The notes beneath the pieces were generated by a model. The model was not told the origin of the DNA, ran no database searches, and worked only from the letters and a program-made list of their open reading frames with translations. Shown one piece after another: positions 1 through 9,530 of a stretch of DNA of 46,101 nt; position 1 is the first letter of the stretch, and the number at the start of each line of letters is the position of its first letter. The position numbers and the translations under genes are program-made. Source of the DNA: Campylobacteraceae bacterium (GTDB lineage: Bacteria; Campylobacterota; Campylobacteria; Campylobacterales; Arcobacteraceae); assembly GCA_013215985.1 (NCBI GenBank), contig JABSOL010000005.1:1-46101 (forward strand), in the 5' to 3' direction.

Positions 1-185
1 TCTGCCAAGAGCATCGTTGGGTAGCTACGTACGGATGTGATAAGAGCTGAAAGCATCTAAGCTCGAAGCCAACTCTAAGATAAACTTTCCCTGAAGATCC
101 CAGCAAGACTAGCTGGTTGATAGGCTAGGTGTGTAAGCGTTGTAAGACGTTTAGCTGACTAGTACTAATAGATCGTTTGGCTTAT
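1..185 (+). rRNA. rrl: 23S ribosomal RNA, 3' end (truncated at window edge)
   Basis: Conserved 23S 3' terminal sequence, e.g. 'gctgaaagcatctaag', 'gactagtactaatagatcgtttggctta'. Confidence 0.95.
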
Positions 186-210
186 TTTATAATTTTACTT
201 AGGCTACTAT

Positions 211-235
211 CTTATTAAGTGTATCACTTGATAAG
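211..235 (+). other. Stem-loop in 23S-5S spacer
   Basis: CTTATTAAGTG-TAT-CACTTGATAAG, 11-bp stem with one G-U position. Confidence 0.6.
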
Positions 236-326
236 CAAGTGTTCATTAAAGACTTTAACAATATATTACTTATTCTATTTTTAGAAGTAAGTAATAAATA
301 TTCATTGGAATGTTTATTACTTATTT

Positions 327-443
327 TCTGGTGATTATAGAGAAGAGGAAATACCCAGCTCCATTTCGAACCTGGTAGTCAAGCTCTTCATCGCTGATAA
401 TACTGCAGGGTCCCCTTGACGGAAACGTAGGCCGTTGCCAGAT
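327..443 (+). rRNA. rrf: 5S ribosomal RNA
   Basis: tctggtgattatagagaagaggaaatacccagctccatttcgaacctgg...ggaaacgtaggccgttgccaga, typical 5S sequence and length; exact ends approximate. Confidence 0.95.
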
Positions 444-456
444 TTAAGTTTTTTAC

Positions 457-508
457 AAAGCTTATATGAAATTCAACTTAGTTGTTTTTTATATAAGCTT
501 TTTTTTTG
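457..508 (+). terminator. rRNA operon intrinsic terminator
   Basis: AAAGCTTATAT...ATATAAGCTTTTTTTT hairpin followed by T-tract. Confidence 0.85.
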
Positions 509-532
509 CCCTTTTTTTAGGGTTTCTTTATT

Positions 533-1423
533 CTATTTATTAAAACTCATTGAAAAATTAAAATTTATTTGTTTTGAGCTAGAGAAATTATTCTCTTTTC
601 TATAAATTACTTTAGGAATGATCTCAAAATATAACCATTTTTTTAAATAAGATCTATATGTTATATCTATTTCATAATCTTCAGTTCTAATACTCTTCTT
701 TTTATTATCTCTTGTTGTATTTATTTCATAAGCAAAATAATCTTTTCTTTTCAATTTTTGAAATAAAGTTAAAGAAAAGAAAGATTGATTTAAATCTTTT
801 TCTTTAGTATATTTATATTCATAATAATTTTTAATATAAAAAGGATACTTAATATATTTTATAAAATCTATTGAACTAGTACTAACAAACTTTTCATCAC
901 TTGAATAAGTTAAGTCTTGAATAATATTTGATCTAATATTAGATTTTAGGAGATAGGATAGTTTATATCTTAAACTAAGGTATTGTTCAAGTTTTGATTT
1001 TATTTTCAATCCAGCTTTGAGATATAAAGAATTTTTTATATCAGAAATTAATTGATATTCAAGCTCAACACTTTTATCATCATTTTCACCATCATTTTTA
1101 TTATCATCAATAATGATTACCTTTAATTTTTTTTCAGTATTAGGAAGTCGTATACTAATTCTAATAATTGAATCATATTCAGTATCTTTATTTTTTTCAT
1201 GTTTACTTGAAAAACGTAAGGTTATTGCGCTTTTATTCTTTTTTGTTTTTTTTTCTTGTGTTATAAAATAGTCCAAGTTATCAGAAAAATAGACTAAATA
1301 ATCAGATATATAATTTCTTGTTTGAATAAATAAATTTATATCATTGTTTTTTTTTATATTTTTTGCATTTATGTTTAAGAATGATACATAAAGTAGTAAT
1401 ATACTAATTATTATTTTAAACAT
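533..1423 (-). CDS. Exported hypothetical protein, possibly outer-membrane beta-barrel
   Basis: 296 aa ORF, N-terminal signal peptide (MFKIIISILLLYVSFLNINAK), alternating hydrophobic/polar strand pattern in C-terminal two thirds. Confidence 0.75.
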   Translation of the reverse strand: MFKIIISILLLYVSFLNINAKNIKKNNDINLFIQTRNYISDYLVYFSDNLDYFITQEKKTKKNKSAITLRFSSKHEKNKDTEYDSIIRISIRLPNTEKKLKVIIIDDNKNDGENDDKSVELEYQLISDIKNSLYLKAGLKIKSKLEQYLSLRYKLSYLLKSNIRSNIIQDLTYSSDEKFVSTSSIDFIKYIKYPFYIKNYYEYKYTKEKDLNQSFFSLTLFQKLKRKDYFAYEINTTRDNKKKSIRTEDYEIDITYRSYLKKWLYFEIIPKVIYRKENNFSSSKQINFNFSMSFNK

Positions 1424-1523
1424 ATTATATCCTATAACAAAGAATATAATAAAATAACTTATTTTAAGATAGATTTAAATAGTAATAATTTTTATAGAAG
1501 TTTTTTTTAAGAGAAAATTAGGC

Positions 1524-1548
1524 ATAAAAAAACCCCAATAACGGGGCC
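1524..1548 (-). terminator. rpsU intrinsic terminator
   Basis: minus strand GGCCCCGTTATTGGGGTTTTTTT. Confidence 0.8.
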
Positions 1549-1588
1549 TTTTATATCGGAATTATACCGAATGATAGAAGGAAGTAGA

Positions 1589-1810
1589 CTACAGTCTTGC
1601 TTCGTATCTTCTAAGCATGTATAATTTTTTAAGAGCTTTTTTCTTAGCATTAATTTTTTGTTTTTTACGTATTTCAGTATTAGGTTCAAAAAATCTTCTA
1701 GCTCGAGTTTCAGTAACAATAAGATTTCTATCACATTGTTTTTTAAATCGTCTATAAGCTTCGTCAAAAGATTCGCTTTCTTTTACTTTAATTCCGGGCA
1801 CTATCATCAC
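1589..1810 (-). CDS. rpsU: 30S ribosomal protein S21
   Basis: [48 protein letters not shown]... S21 signature; start may be the second Met or nearby. Confidence 0.95.
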   Translation of the reverse strand: MMIVPGIKVKESESFDEAYRRFKKQCDRNLIVTETRARRFFEPNTEIRKKQKINAKKKALKKLYMLRRYEARL

Positions 1811-1927
1811 CCACTTTCTGTTATAGATTTTGAAAGCACATTATAATTAAAGTTTACTTAATTTAAATTTAATTTAAAGAAGGATATAATGAAATTTACA
1901 AATATAATAGAATATTGAAGGTTTTGA

Positions 1928-2398
1928 ATGAAATTAACGCATTTAGATGAAAATGATAGACCAAAAATGGTTGATGTAAGCGAAAAGAACGAGACTACTA
2001 GAGTCGCTGTTGCTTCAGGACAGATATCTATGTCTCAAGATGCATACGATGCTATCATAGCCAACAAAACAAAAAAAGGACCTGTGATTCAAACAGCAGT
2101 GATTGCAGCTATAATGGCTGTTAAAAAGACTTCTGATTTGATTCCTATGTGTCATCCTTTACTTTTATCAGGCATTAACTGTGATATTGAAGAACTACCA
2201 GATTTACCTGGTTTTAAACTTTATGTTACTGCTAAGTTAAAAGGACAAACAGGTGTAGAAATGGAAGCCTTAACAGGTACTTCTATAGGATTATTAACTA
2301 TATATGATATGGTTAAAGCAATTGATAAATCAATGGTTATTTCTTCTATTCAATTAGAAGAGAAATCAGGTGGTAAAAGTGGAGATTTTAAAAGATAA
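1928..2398 (+). CDS. moaC: Cyclic pyranopterin monophosphate synthase accessory protein MoaC
   Basis: [49 protein letters not shown] motifs. Confidence 0.97.
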   Translation: MKLTHLDENDRPKMVDVSEKNETTRVAVASGQISMSQDAYDAIIANKTKKGPVIQTAVIAAIMAVKKTSDLIPMCHPLLLSGINCDIEELPDLPGFKLYVTAKLKGQTGVEMEALTGTSIGLLTIYDMVKAIDKSMVISSIQLEEKSGGKSGDFKR

Positions 2399-2661
2399 TG
2401 GTAGATTTAAATAAAGAAAAATTAGTATTAGATTATCCTTGTACGTGGATGTATACAATAGTTATATTAGAAACATCAAATGCAAAAGAAATTGTAAAAG
2501 AAGTATTTGGAGATAGAGATCATAATGTGAAAGCATCAAAAGTTAGTAAAAAAGGTAAATTTAAATCTTTTTCTATTGATTTAATAGTTCATAATGATGA
2601 TGATAGAAAAACATTATATGAACTTTTAGGGGATCATGTTCATATTAAAATGGTTTTATAA
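2398..2661 (+). CDS. DUF493 (YbeD-like) family protein
   Basis: 87 aa, DYPCTWMYTIVILE...KASKVSKKGKFKSFSIDLIVHNDDDRKTLYELLGDHVHIKMVL; ATG overlaps moaC stop (TAATG). Confidence 0.85.
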   Translation: MVDLNKEKLVLDYPCTWMYTIVILETSNAKEIVKEVFGDRDHNVKASKVSKKGKFKSFSIDLIVHNDDDRKTLYELLGDHVHIKMVL

Positions 2662-2686
2662 GAAATAATTTTATACAATACATTCA

Positions 2687-3499
2687 ATGAATAGAAGAAA
2701 CTTCTTAAAACAAAGTAATAAACTGGCTATTGGTGCAATAGTTACTGGACTTAATGCTAAAGCAATCATTACTTCACCTGAATTAATGGTGCCCAGTGAC
2801 TCGATAATAACATCTATAAAAGAAGTTCATAAAGATGTCTTTTTACCTTCTTTATATAGAAGTCCTCTAGCTAGTGTACGAAAAAAACTCAAATTAGTTC
2901 AAAGACATGTAGGATATGGTAATTTTAATATATTATCATTTGATGATATGTTATTTATTGGAAGAAATTATTCTAAAATTGGTAAATTCTCAAAACTTGA
3001 ACTTGAATTCATAGAATCTATTTTTTATTATGATCCTAGTGTACATGGATTTTATGGAGATAGAATAACATTATCGATAACTGAAAAAATTTATAAAAAA
3101 GCTTTATATAAAGTTCCTCATTCAGGACACTATGTATATAGAGGTAAAACTCTTGATGCCTATAACCATATGAAAAAAGATATAGGTGACTCAATTATTT
3201 TAACATCAGGTGTTAGATCTGTTGTAAAACAATTAAAACTTTTTGTTGATAAACTATATTCAGTAAAAGCTAACTTAAGTTTAGCTTCTAGATCAATAGC
3301 TCCTCCTGCTTTTACTTATCACTCTATTGGAGATTTTGATATTGGTAAAAAAGGTTTTGGATATGCAAACTTTACTTCTAGATTTGCTTTAACTGATGAA
3401 TTCTTTCGTATGAAAAAACTTACGTACATAGATATGAGATATACTGTTAATAATAAAGATGGAGTTAGATATGAACCTTGGCACATTAAAACTGTTTAA
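2687..3499 (+). CDS. M15 (VanY/LAS-fold) family carboxypeptidase with Tat-type signal
   Basis: RRNFLK twin-arginine motif at N-terminus; TYHSIGDFDIG and YEPWHIK metallopeptidase motifs. Confidence 0.85.
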   Translation: MNRRNFLKQSNKLAIGAIVTGLNAKAIITSPELMVPSDSIITSIKEVHKDVFLPSLYRSPLASVRKKLKLVQRHVGYGNFNILSFDDMLFIGRNYSKIGKFSKLELEFIESIFYYDPSVHGFYGDRITLSITEKIYKKALYKVPHSGHYVYRGKTLDAYNHMKKDIGDSIILTSGVRSVVKQLKLFVDKLYSVKANLSLASRSIAPPAFTYHSIGDFDIGKKGFGYANFTSRFALTDEFFRMKKLTYIDMRYTVNNKDGVRYEPWHIKTV

Positions 3500-4835
3500 A
3501 TATATTATTTTATTTTCTCTTTTGAGTACTTTATTAAGCGCTCAAAGTTTAAGACCTTTTGATTTATTTAAAAAAGGAATAGAAGATAATAATACACTTT
3601 TAGTTATTGGTGGAATACAAGGTGATGAACCTGGTGGGTTCATGTCTGCTTCTTTAATTGTTAGTCATTATACAATCACAAAAGGTTCTGTTTGGGTTGT
3701 TCCAAATTTAAATTTTGATTCAATAATTACAAGGTCTCGTGGTAGATTTGGTGACATGAATAGAAAATTCTCAAAACTCTCAAAAAAAGATCCTGATTAC
3801 GATAATGTAGAAGCTATTAAAAAGCTAATTCAAGCTGATAATGTAAAAATGATTGTAAATCTTCATGATGGAAGTGGTTTTTATAGAAAAAATTATATTG
3901 ATAAAAATCACTCACCATATAAATGGGGACAAAGTTCAATTATTGACCAAAACAATATTAATGTCGATAAATATAGTAATTTATACGATATATCTAAAGA
4001 AGTATGTGATTATATCAATAAAAGTTTATTAAAAAAACAACACTCTTATCAAGTTAGAAATACAAAAACAAAAGATGGCGATATAGAAATGGAGAGATCC
4101 TTAACATATTTTGCTATTAATAGAGGAAAAGCAGCTTTCGCAAATGAAGCTAGTAAAGCACTTCCTGTTCATCAAAGAACATATTACCATTTGCTTGCAC
4201 TTGAAAAGTATATGGATATTATGGGCATTGAATATACTCGAAAATTTGCTCTAAAAGAAAAAGAATTAAAAAATGTTATTGATAATGACATTTATATCTC
4301 TTTTTATGATAATAAAATTAATTTACCTTTATCAAGAATCAGAAATACTATTAAATATTTTCCTTTAAATAAAAAACAGATTATGGATTTTAAAGCATCT
4401 AATCCTTTAATGGTAGTTTTAAAAAAGAAAAATGTATATGCTATTCATTATGGAAATAGAAGAGTTACAAGGTTATTTCCTGATTATTTAGAAATGTCAA
4501 ATATTAATGAAAACATAAAAGTTAAAGTGGATGGTATTTTAAAAGAAGTTAAAATTGGTTCATTATTAGAAGTCCGAAAAAACTTTTATATTTATCCTTC
4601 AAAAGATTTAAGAGTTAATGTAATTGGTTTCTCAAAAAAGTATAGAAAAAATGAAGCTGGTTTAGTAATTTCTAAAAAACAAATCAGAAAAAGATTTTCT
4701 TTAGATAAAAATGGAAAGATTTATAGAATAGAATTTTATAAGGGTAAAAAGTTTGCAGGTATGTTATTAGTTAAATTTGATAAAAATATCAAATTTGCTT
4801 TAAATACAAATGAGTTTTTTAAAAATAAGATATAG
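3471..4835 (+). CDS. pgp1: Peptidoglycan DL-carboxypeptidase, Csd4/Pgp1-like (cell-shape)
   Basis: GGIQGDEPGGF...MIVNLHDGSGFYR zinc carboxypeptidase motifs of the Csd4/Pgp1 family; Sec signal peptide; start chosen at Met5 of the tracked ORF with GGAG upstream. Confidence 0.85.
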   Translation: MNLGTLKLFKYIILFSLLSTLLSAQSLRPFDLFKKGIEDNNTLLVIGGIQGDEPGGFMSASLIVSHYTITKGSVWVVPNLNFDSIITRSRGRFGDMNRKFSKLSKKDPDYDNVEAIKKLIQADNVKMIVNLHDGSGFYRKNYIDKNHSPYKWGQSSIIDQNNINVDKYSNLYDISKEVCDYINKSLLKKQHSYQVRNTKTKDGDIEMERSLTYFAINRGKAAFANEASKALPVHQRTYYHLLALEKYMDIMGIEYTRKFALKEKELKNVIDNDIYISFYDNKINLPLSRIRNTIKYFPLNKKQIMDFKASNPLMVVLKKKNVYAIHYGNRRVTRLFPDYLEMSNINENIKVKVDGILKEVKIGSLLEVRKNFYIYPSKDLRVNVIGFSKKYRKNEAGLVISKKQIRKRFSLDKNGKIYRIEFYKGKKFAGMLLVKFDKNIKFALNTNEFFKNKI

Positions 4836-4853
4836 ATAGCTTAAAGCTATCTA
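4833..4853. terminator. Palindrome between convergent genes, covering both stop codons
   Basis: TAGATAGCTT-A-AAGCTATCTA perfect 10-bp inverted repeat; no strong T-tract. Confidence 0.5.
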
Positions 4854-5104
4854 CATAATTCGTTTTTAATTTTTTCTTGATTAAGTTTTTTAATTAAAGC
4901 TTTGTTTATTTCTTCAACTCTTGACTCTTCAACTCTAATTTCTAAAGCAATTTCAGCGTCAGAGTGACCTGATTCTTTAGAAACAAGAACTTTATATTCT
5001 TTTTTTGTTAATTTTCTTTTTAAAATTTCAATTAAATGGTCTTCACCTTTTAATTCTCCAACTAATTTTTCTATGTGTTTTTGTATAGTTTTTGTGTAAT
5101 TCAT
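4847..5104 (-). CDS. Small protein with sigma-70 region 4/LuxR-like helix-turn-helix
   Basis: 85 aa from MNYTK with AAAAGGAT RBS; LTKKEYKVLVSKESGHSDAEIALEIRVEESRVEEINKALIKKLNQ resembles HTH pattern. Confidence 0.7.
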   Translation of the reverse strand: MNYTKTIQKHIEKLVGELKGEDHLIEILKRKLTKKEYKVLVSKESGHSDAEIALEIRVEESRVEEINKALIKKLNQEKIKNELCR

Positions 5105-5106
5105 GT

Positions 5107-5895
5107 TTATCCTTTTATCCAATTATCTAATGTTTTAATATCTTTATGAGATGTTAAATCCAGGTGACAAGGTGAAATTGATACATAATGATCTTTTATT
5201 GCTTCAAAATCACAATCTTTGTTTTCACTGCTTTTCCACAGTAATGGATGTAGTCCAATCCAGTAGTATTCTTCGCCTCTTGGGTTAACATGTCTATGAG
5301 TATCATTTCCATACTCTCTATGTCCAACTTTAGTAATTTTAATACCCTTACAATTAGAAGGGTCCACTTGCGGTATATTAACATTTAAAAACTTTCTACT
5401 TCCTAATGGGAAGTCATTATCGAAGATTTTCTTAGTTAAATTAACAATTGTTTCCTTTGCAAGGGCAAAATCAAAGCCAGTTTTTAGACTTTTATAGTTA
5501 TCTGTAAATACTTGAGATATCGCAATTGCAGGAATGTTTTGTAATACAGCTTCCATAGCAGCGGCTGCTGTTCCTGAATATGTAATATCTTCACCCATAT
5601 TTGAGCCTATATTAATTCCTGAAATTACTAAATCAGGTTTAAAATCTTCTTTAAATAAATTATTTAAAGATACAAATACACAATCAGTTGGAGATCCATT
5701 CTCCATTTTGTAATAATCATCATCTACACTTATCATTCTAAGAGGTTTATCTAAAGTAAGACTATGTCCACAAGCTGATTTATTAATTGCAGGTGCAACA
5801 ACTGTAATCTTTGCAAGTGGTCTAAGAGCCTCAACTAAAGCTTTAATTCCTAAAGCATCAAATCCATCATCATTTGTTATTAATATATGTTTCAT
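5107..5895 (-). CDS. surE: 5'/3'-nucleotidase SurE
   Basis: ILITNDDGFDALGIKALVEAL, SACGHSLTL, VISGINIGSNMGEDITYSGTAAAAMEA. Confidence 0.97.
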   Translation of the reverse strand: MKHILITNDDGFDALGIKALVEALRPLAKITVVAPAINKSACGHSLTLDKPLRMISVDDDYYKMENGSPTDCVFVSLNNLFKEDFKPDLVISGINIGSNMGEDITYSGTAAAAMEAVLQNIPAIAISQVFTDNYKSLKTGFDFALAKETIVNLTKKIFDNDFPLGSRKFLNVNIPQVDPSNCKGIKITKVGHREYGNDTHRHVNPRGEEYYWIGLHPLLWKSSENKDCDFEAIKDHYVSISPCHLDLTSHKDIKTLDNWIKG

Positions 5896-8800
5896 TCTAC
5901 TATGTACGCTCCATTTAGTGATTTAATTAGATTTATTATATTTGAATGTACTTTAAACCCTGTATCTAATTCAATATCTCCAAGTTTCGACTTGATTAAA
6001 ATTTTTAATTCTCGTCTTCCTTGATTATGAGCTACGATTTCAAATAAATCATACATTATTTTTTCATTAAAAGAAAATTCAACTGCAATACATAAAGGTG
6101 GTTCAGCTAAAACTTTTGCTTTTACTTTTAGTTTTTCTTTTCGTGCATCTTTTAAAGACTCGATTTTTCTTAAGGCTATTCTAGTAAACATTTCATCTTT
6201 AGTAATTTTTACTTTAAAAGCTAGAGGTTCATCTAAATTAAAGTCTTCTTTTAATTCTTTAATTTTATCTTCAAACATCATAAGTTCGATATTCCCATGT
6301 AAATCCATAAGAGTTACAATAGCAAACTTATTACCTTTTTTAGAAATACGCTCATTTATAGTTTCTACTTTTCCAACAAATAAAGCTTCACTACCATCAG
6401 CAATTTCATCAATTTCAGAAGAAAGTGTATAGTTAATATGAGATAACTGTTCTCTGTATTCATCTAATGGATGTCCTGAAACATAAAACCCTAAAGAAGC
6501 TTTTTCAAATTCTAGAATTTCTTTAGGAGAATATTCTTCTAAAGGCTCTAAATTAATTACCATTTTAGTAATTTCTTCATCATCACCAAATAATGAACCA
6601 ACTGCTTGTTTTTTAGCTAACATTGATTTTTTTACTGTTTCAGAAATAAGCTCAATTTGTTCAATCATAGATCGTCTTGAGTTTCCAAATGCATCAAATG
6701 CACCTGATTTTGTTAAAGCTTCTATAACTCTTTTATTTACTTTACTTCCATCAATTCTTGAAATAAAGTCAGATAAATCTTTAAACTCTCCACCTTCATT
6801 TCTTGTTTGAATAATTGAATTAATAGCAACATCTCCAGCACCTTTTAAAGCACCCATCCCAAACATTACTACTTCTTTTTTATCAATTTGAATAGCTGAG
6901 AAAACTAAAAAAGATTTATTAATATCAGGTGGAAATAGTTCAATGTTTAGTCTTTTTACTTCATCTACATATTTTACAACTTTATCAGTATTATCTTTTT
7001 CAAGTGTTAATAAAGCAGCCATAAATTCTGTTGGATAATAGTTTTTTAAATATGAAGTATAAAAAGTAACCATAGCATAAGCAGCTGAATGAGATTTATT
7101 AAATCCATAACCTGCGAATTTTACAATTAAATCGAATAATTCTTCACAGTGTTCTTTCACATATCCTTTTTTAACTCCACCAAGTGCGAACTCACCTTTA
7201 AGCCTATCCATTTCTTCTTTAATTTTTTTACCCATAGCACGACGAACCAGGTCAGCCCCACCAAGTGAAAATCCACCAATAGTTTGTACAATTTGCATAA
7301 CTTGCTCTTGATAAACAATTACACCATAAGTTGGTTCAAGTATTGGAGTTAAAGGTTCAGTAAATTCATCATAAAAATAATCAATTTTAGCCCGACCGTG
7401 TTTTCTGTCAATAAAGTCATCAAGCATTCCTGATTCCATTGGACCTGGTCTATATAATGCTAATACGGCAATAATATCTTCAAAATTATCTGGTTTTAAT
7501 CTTTTACAAAGATCTTGCATACCATCTGACTCAATTTGGAATAAACCAATAGTATTTCCAGTTTGAATTAAATCATAAACACCTTTATCATTTACATCAG
7601 CTCTAATAAAGTCAATTCTTTTTCCATATCTTTTTTCAACAAGTTTATTTGCTTCTTCAATTACAGTTAGGGTTTTTAGACCCAGGAAATCGAATTTAAT
7701 TAAATCCACATCTTCTACATACTTACCATTATATTGAGTAGCAAGAGTATCAAGACCTGAGGGTTTAAATAAAGGAGTTTTATTCCATAATGGTTCATTT
7801 GAAATTACAACACCAGCTGCATGTGTTCCTGCATTTCTGTTTAGACCTTCTAATGCAAGTGCAAGCGTCCAAACTCTTTGAGCTTGTGGATCACTATCAC
7901 ATAATTCTTTGATTTTTGGCTCTTTTTCATAAGAGTCAGTAAGATTTATCCCTAATTCATCAGGAATTAGTTTAGCCATAGCATCAGCTTTTGAATAAGG
8001 CATGTCAAGAACACGTGCTACATCTCTAATTACTCCTTTTGCTAAAAGTTTACCAAAAGTAATAATTTGTGCAACATTGGCTCTTCCATATTTTTGAACA
8101 ACATAATCAATAATTTCACCACGTCTAGCTTGACAGAAATCCATATCAATATCTGGCATAGATATTCTCTCAGGGTTTAAGAATCGCTCGAATAATAATC
8201 CATAAGGCATAGGATCAATATCCGTAATTTCAAGTGAGAATGCAACTAAAGACCCAGCTGCTGAACCCCGTCCAGGTCCTACAGGAATCTTCATTTCTTT
8301 TGCAACAATTACGAAATCCCATACAATTAGCATATATCCGGGGAATTTCATATTATTAATAATGTCAATTTCTACTTGTAATCTATCTTTATATTCTTGA
8401 TGTTTTTCTTCTTTTACAATTAAAAGACGTTTTTCTAAACCTCTCCAACACTCATCAATAAATAAAACTTTATCATTTTCAAGTGAATATTCTATCTCTG
8501 GTTCAGGAAGAACTAGAGAGTGAACTTCTGCTTTATCTCTTGTAAATTTGAAATTTGGAGGAGTAGGGTTTCCTAGTTTAATTGTTAAATTGCACTTATC
8601 CGCAATTTCTTGTGTATGATGAATTGCTTCTGGAATATCAGCATAAATTTCTGATATTTGAGCAGGTGTTTTTAAATAAAACTCATGAACTGAATGTCTT
8701 AATCTATTTGGATCATCAAACAATTTATTCATTGCAATACACATAAATGCTTCATGTGCTTCTGCATCTTTTTGTTCAGAATAATGGGTATCATTTGTTG

Positions 8801-9437
8801 CTACTATTTTAATTCCAGTTTCGTGAGCAATTCTTAATAAAGGATCATCAATATAATGCTGATCAGGAATACCATGACGCATGATTTCAAGATAAAAATC
8901 ATCACCAAAAATATCTTTATATTCTAGAGCAACTTCTTTTGCTCTTTCATATCCTTTTGCACCATTTTTTACATTTCTCTCATTTTTAAGATTTAAATGC
9001 CAAGATACTTCCCCTTGCAAACATGCACCAGTACATACAAGCCCCTCAGAGTGCTCACGTAAAAGTTTTTTGTTAATTCTAGGGTAATAATAAAAACCAT
9101 GCATATAAGCTTGTGAGCTTAAGAACATAAGGTTTTTATATCCTATTTCATTTTTTGCATATAAACATAAATGGAATCTTTGTCTTGTAGATTTATCATT
9201 AATTTCATCAGCATTATGAATATAAGCTTCCATACCAATAATTGGTTTTACACCTACCGCATTCATTGCATTATAGAAATCAATTGCACCAAACATGTTT
9301 CCATGATCGGTCATAGCAACTGAAGTCATTCCCATTTCTTTAACTTTTTTTGCTAATACTTTAATTTTATTAGCGCCATCAAGAAGTGAGTATTCAGTAT
9401 GTAAATGTAAATGCGTAAATTGAGGTATGTCTGACAT
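5892..9437 (-). CDS. dnaE: DNA polymerase III subunit alpha
   Basis: PHP domain FTHLHLHTEYSLLDGA; GPGRGSAAGSLVAF; PDIDMDFCQARRGEII; 1181 aa. Confidence 0.98.
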   Translation of the reverse strand: MSDIPQFTHLHLHTEYSLLDGANKIKVLAKKVKEMGMTSVAMTDHGNMFGAIDFYNAMNAVGVKPIIGMEAYIHNADEINDKSTRQRFHLCLYAKNEIGYKNLMFLSSQAYMHGFYYYPRINKKLLREHSEGLVCTGACLQGEVSWHLNLKNERNVKNGAKGYERAKEVALEYKDIFGDDFYLEIMRHGIPDQHYIDDPLLRIAHETGIKIVATNDTHYSEQKDAEAHEAFMCIAMNKLFDDPNRLRHSVHEFYLKTPAQISEIYADIPEAIHHTQEIADKCNLTIKLGNPTPPNFKFTRDKAEVHSLVLPEPEIEYSLENDKVLFIDECWRGLEKRLLIVKEEKHQEYKDRLQVEIDIINNMKFPGYMLIVWDFVIVAKEMKIPVGPGRGSAAGSLVAFSLEITDIDPMPYGLLFERFLNPERISMPDIDMDFCQARRGEIIDYVVQKYGRANVAQIITFGKLLAKGVIRDVARVLDMPYSKADAMAKLIPDELGINLTDSYEKEPKIKELCDSDPQAQRVWTLALALEGLNRNAGTHAAGVVISNEPLWNKTPLFKPSGLDTLATQYNGKYVEDVDLIKFDFLGLKTLTVIEEANKLVEKRYGKRIDFIRADVNDKGVYDLIQTGNTIGLFQIESDGMQDLCKRLKPDNFEDIIAVLALYRPGPMESGMLDDFIDRKHGRAKIDYFYDEFTEPLTPILEPTYGVIVYQEQVMQIVQTIGGFSLGGADLVRRAMGKKIKEEMDRLKGEFALGGVKKGYVKEHCEELFDLIVKFAGYGFNKSHSAAYAMVTFYTSYLKNYYPTEFMAALLTLEKDNTDKVVKYVDEVKRLNIELFPPDINKSFLVFSAIQIDKKEVVMFGMGALKGAGDVAINSIIQTRNEGGEFKDLSDFISRIDGSKVNKRVIEALTKSGAFDAFGNSRRSMIEQIELISETVKKSMLAKKQAVGSLFGDDEEITKMVINLEPLEEYSPKEILEFEKASLGFYVSGHPLDEYREQLSHINYTLSSEIDEIADGSEALFVGKVETINERISKKGNKFAIVTLMDLHGNIELMMFEDKIKELKEDFNLDEPLAFKVKITKDEMFTRIALRKIESLKDARKEKLKVKAKVLAEPPLCIAVEFSFNEKIMYDLFEIVAHNQGRRELKILIKSKLGDIELDTGFKVHSNIINLIKSLNGAYIVE

Positions 9438-9467
9438 TATTTATCTTTATAGAAAATTTGTATTATA

Positions 9468-9480
9468 TCGCGATTATAGC
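9468..9480 (-). promoter_or_regulatory. -10 element of dnaE (GCTATAATCGCGA)
   Basis: minus strand GCTATAATCGCGA 36 nt upstream of dnaE; same motif upstream of pyrG and mnmG. Confidence 0.6.
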
Positions 9481-9530
9481 TAAGTAAAATTAAATACAAA
9501 CACTCCATAAAAAAGACTTTATTATACAAG

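Noticed and set aside
186-530. Possible tRNA in the rRNA spacer or downstream of 5S
   Set aside because: No cloverleaf, CCA or T-loop GTTCRA pattern found by eye; only hairpins and a terminator.
1507-1767. 86 aa minus-strand ORF overlapping rpsU in another frame
   Set aside because: Out-of-frame with the clearly recognisable S21 and runs through its terminator; AT-rich chance ORF.
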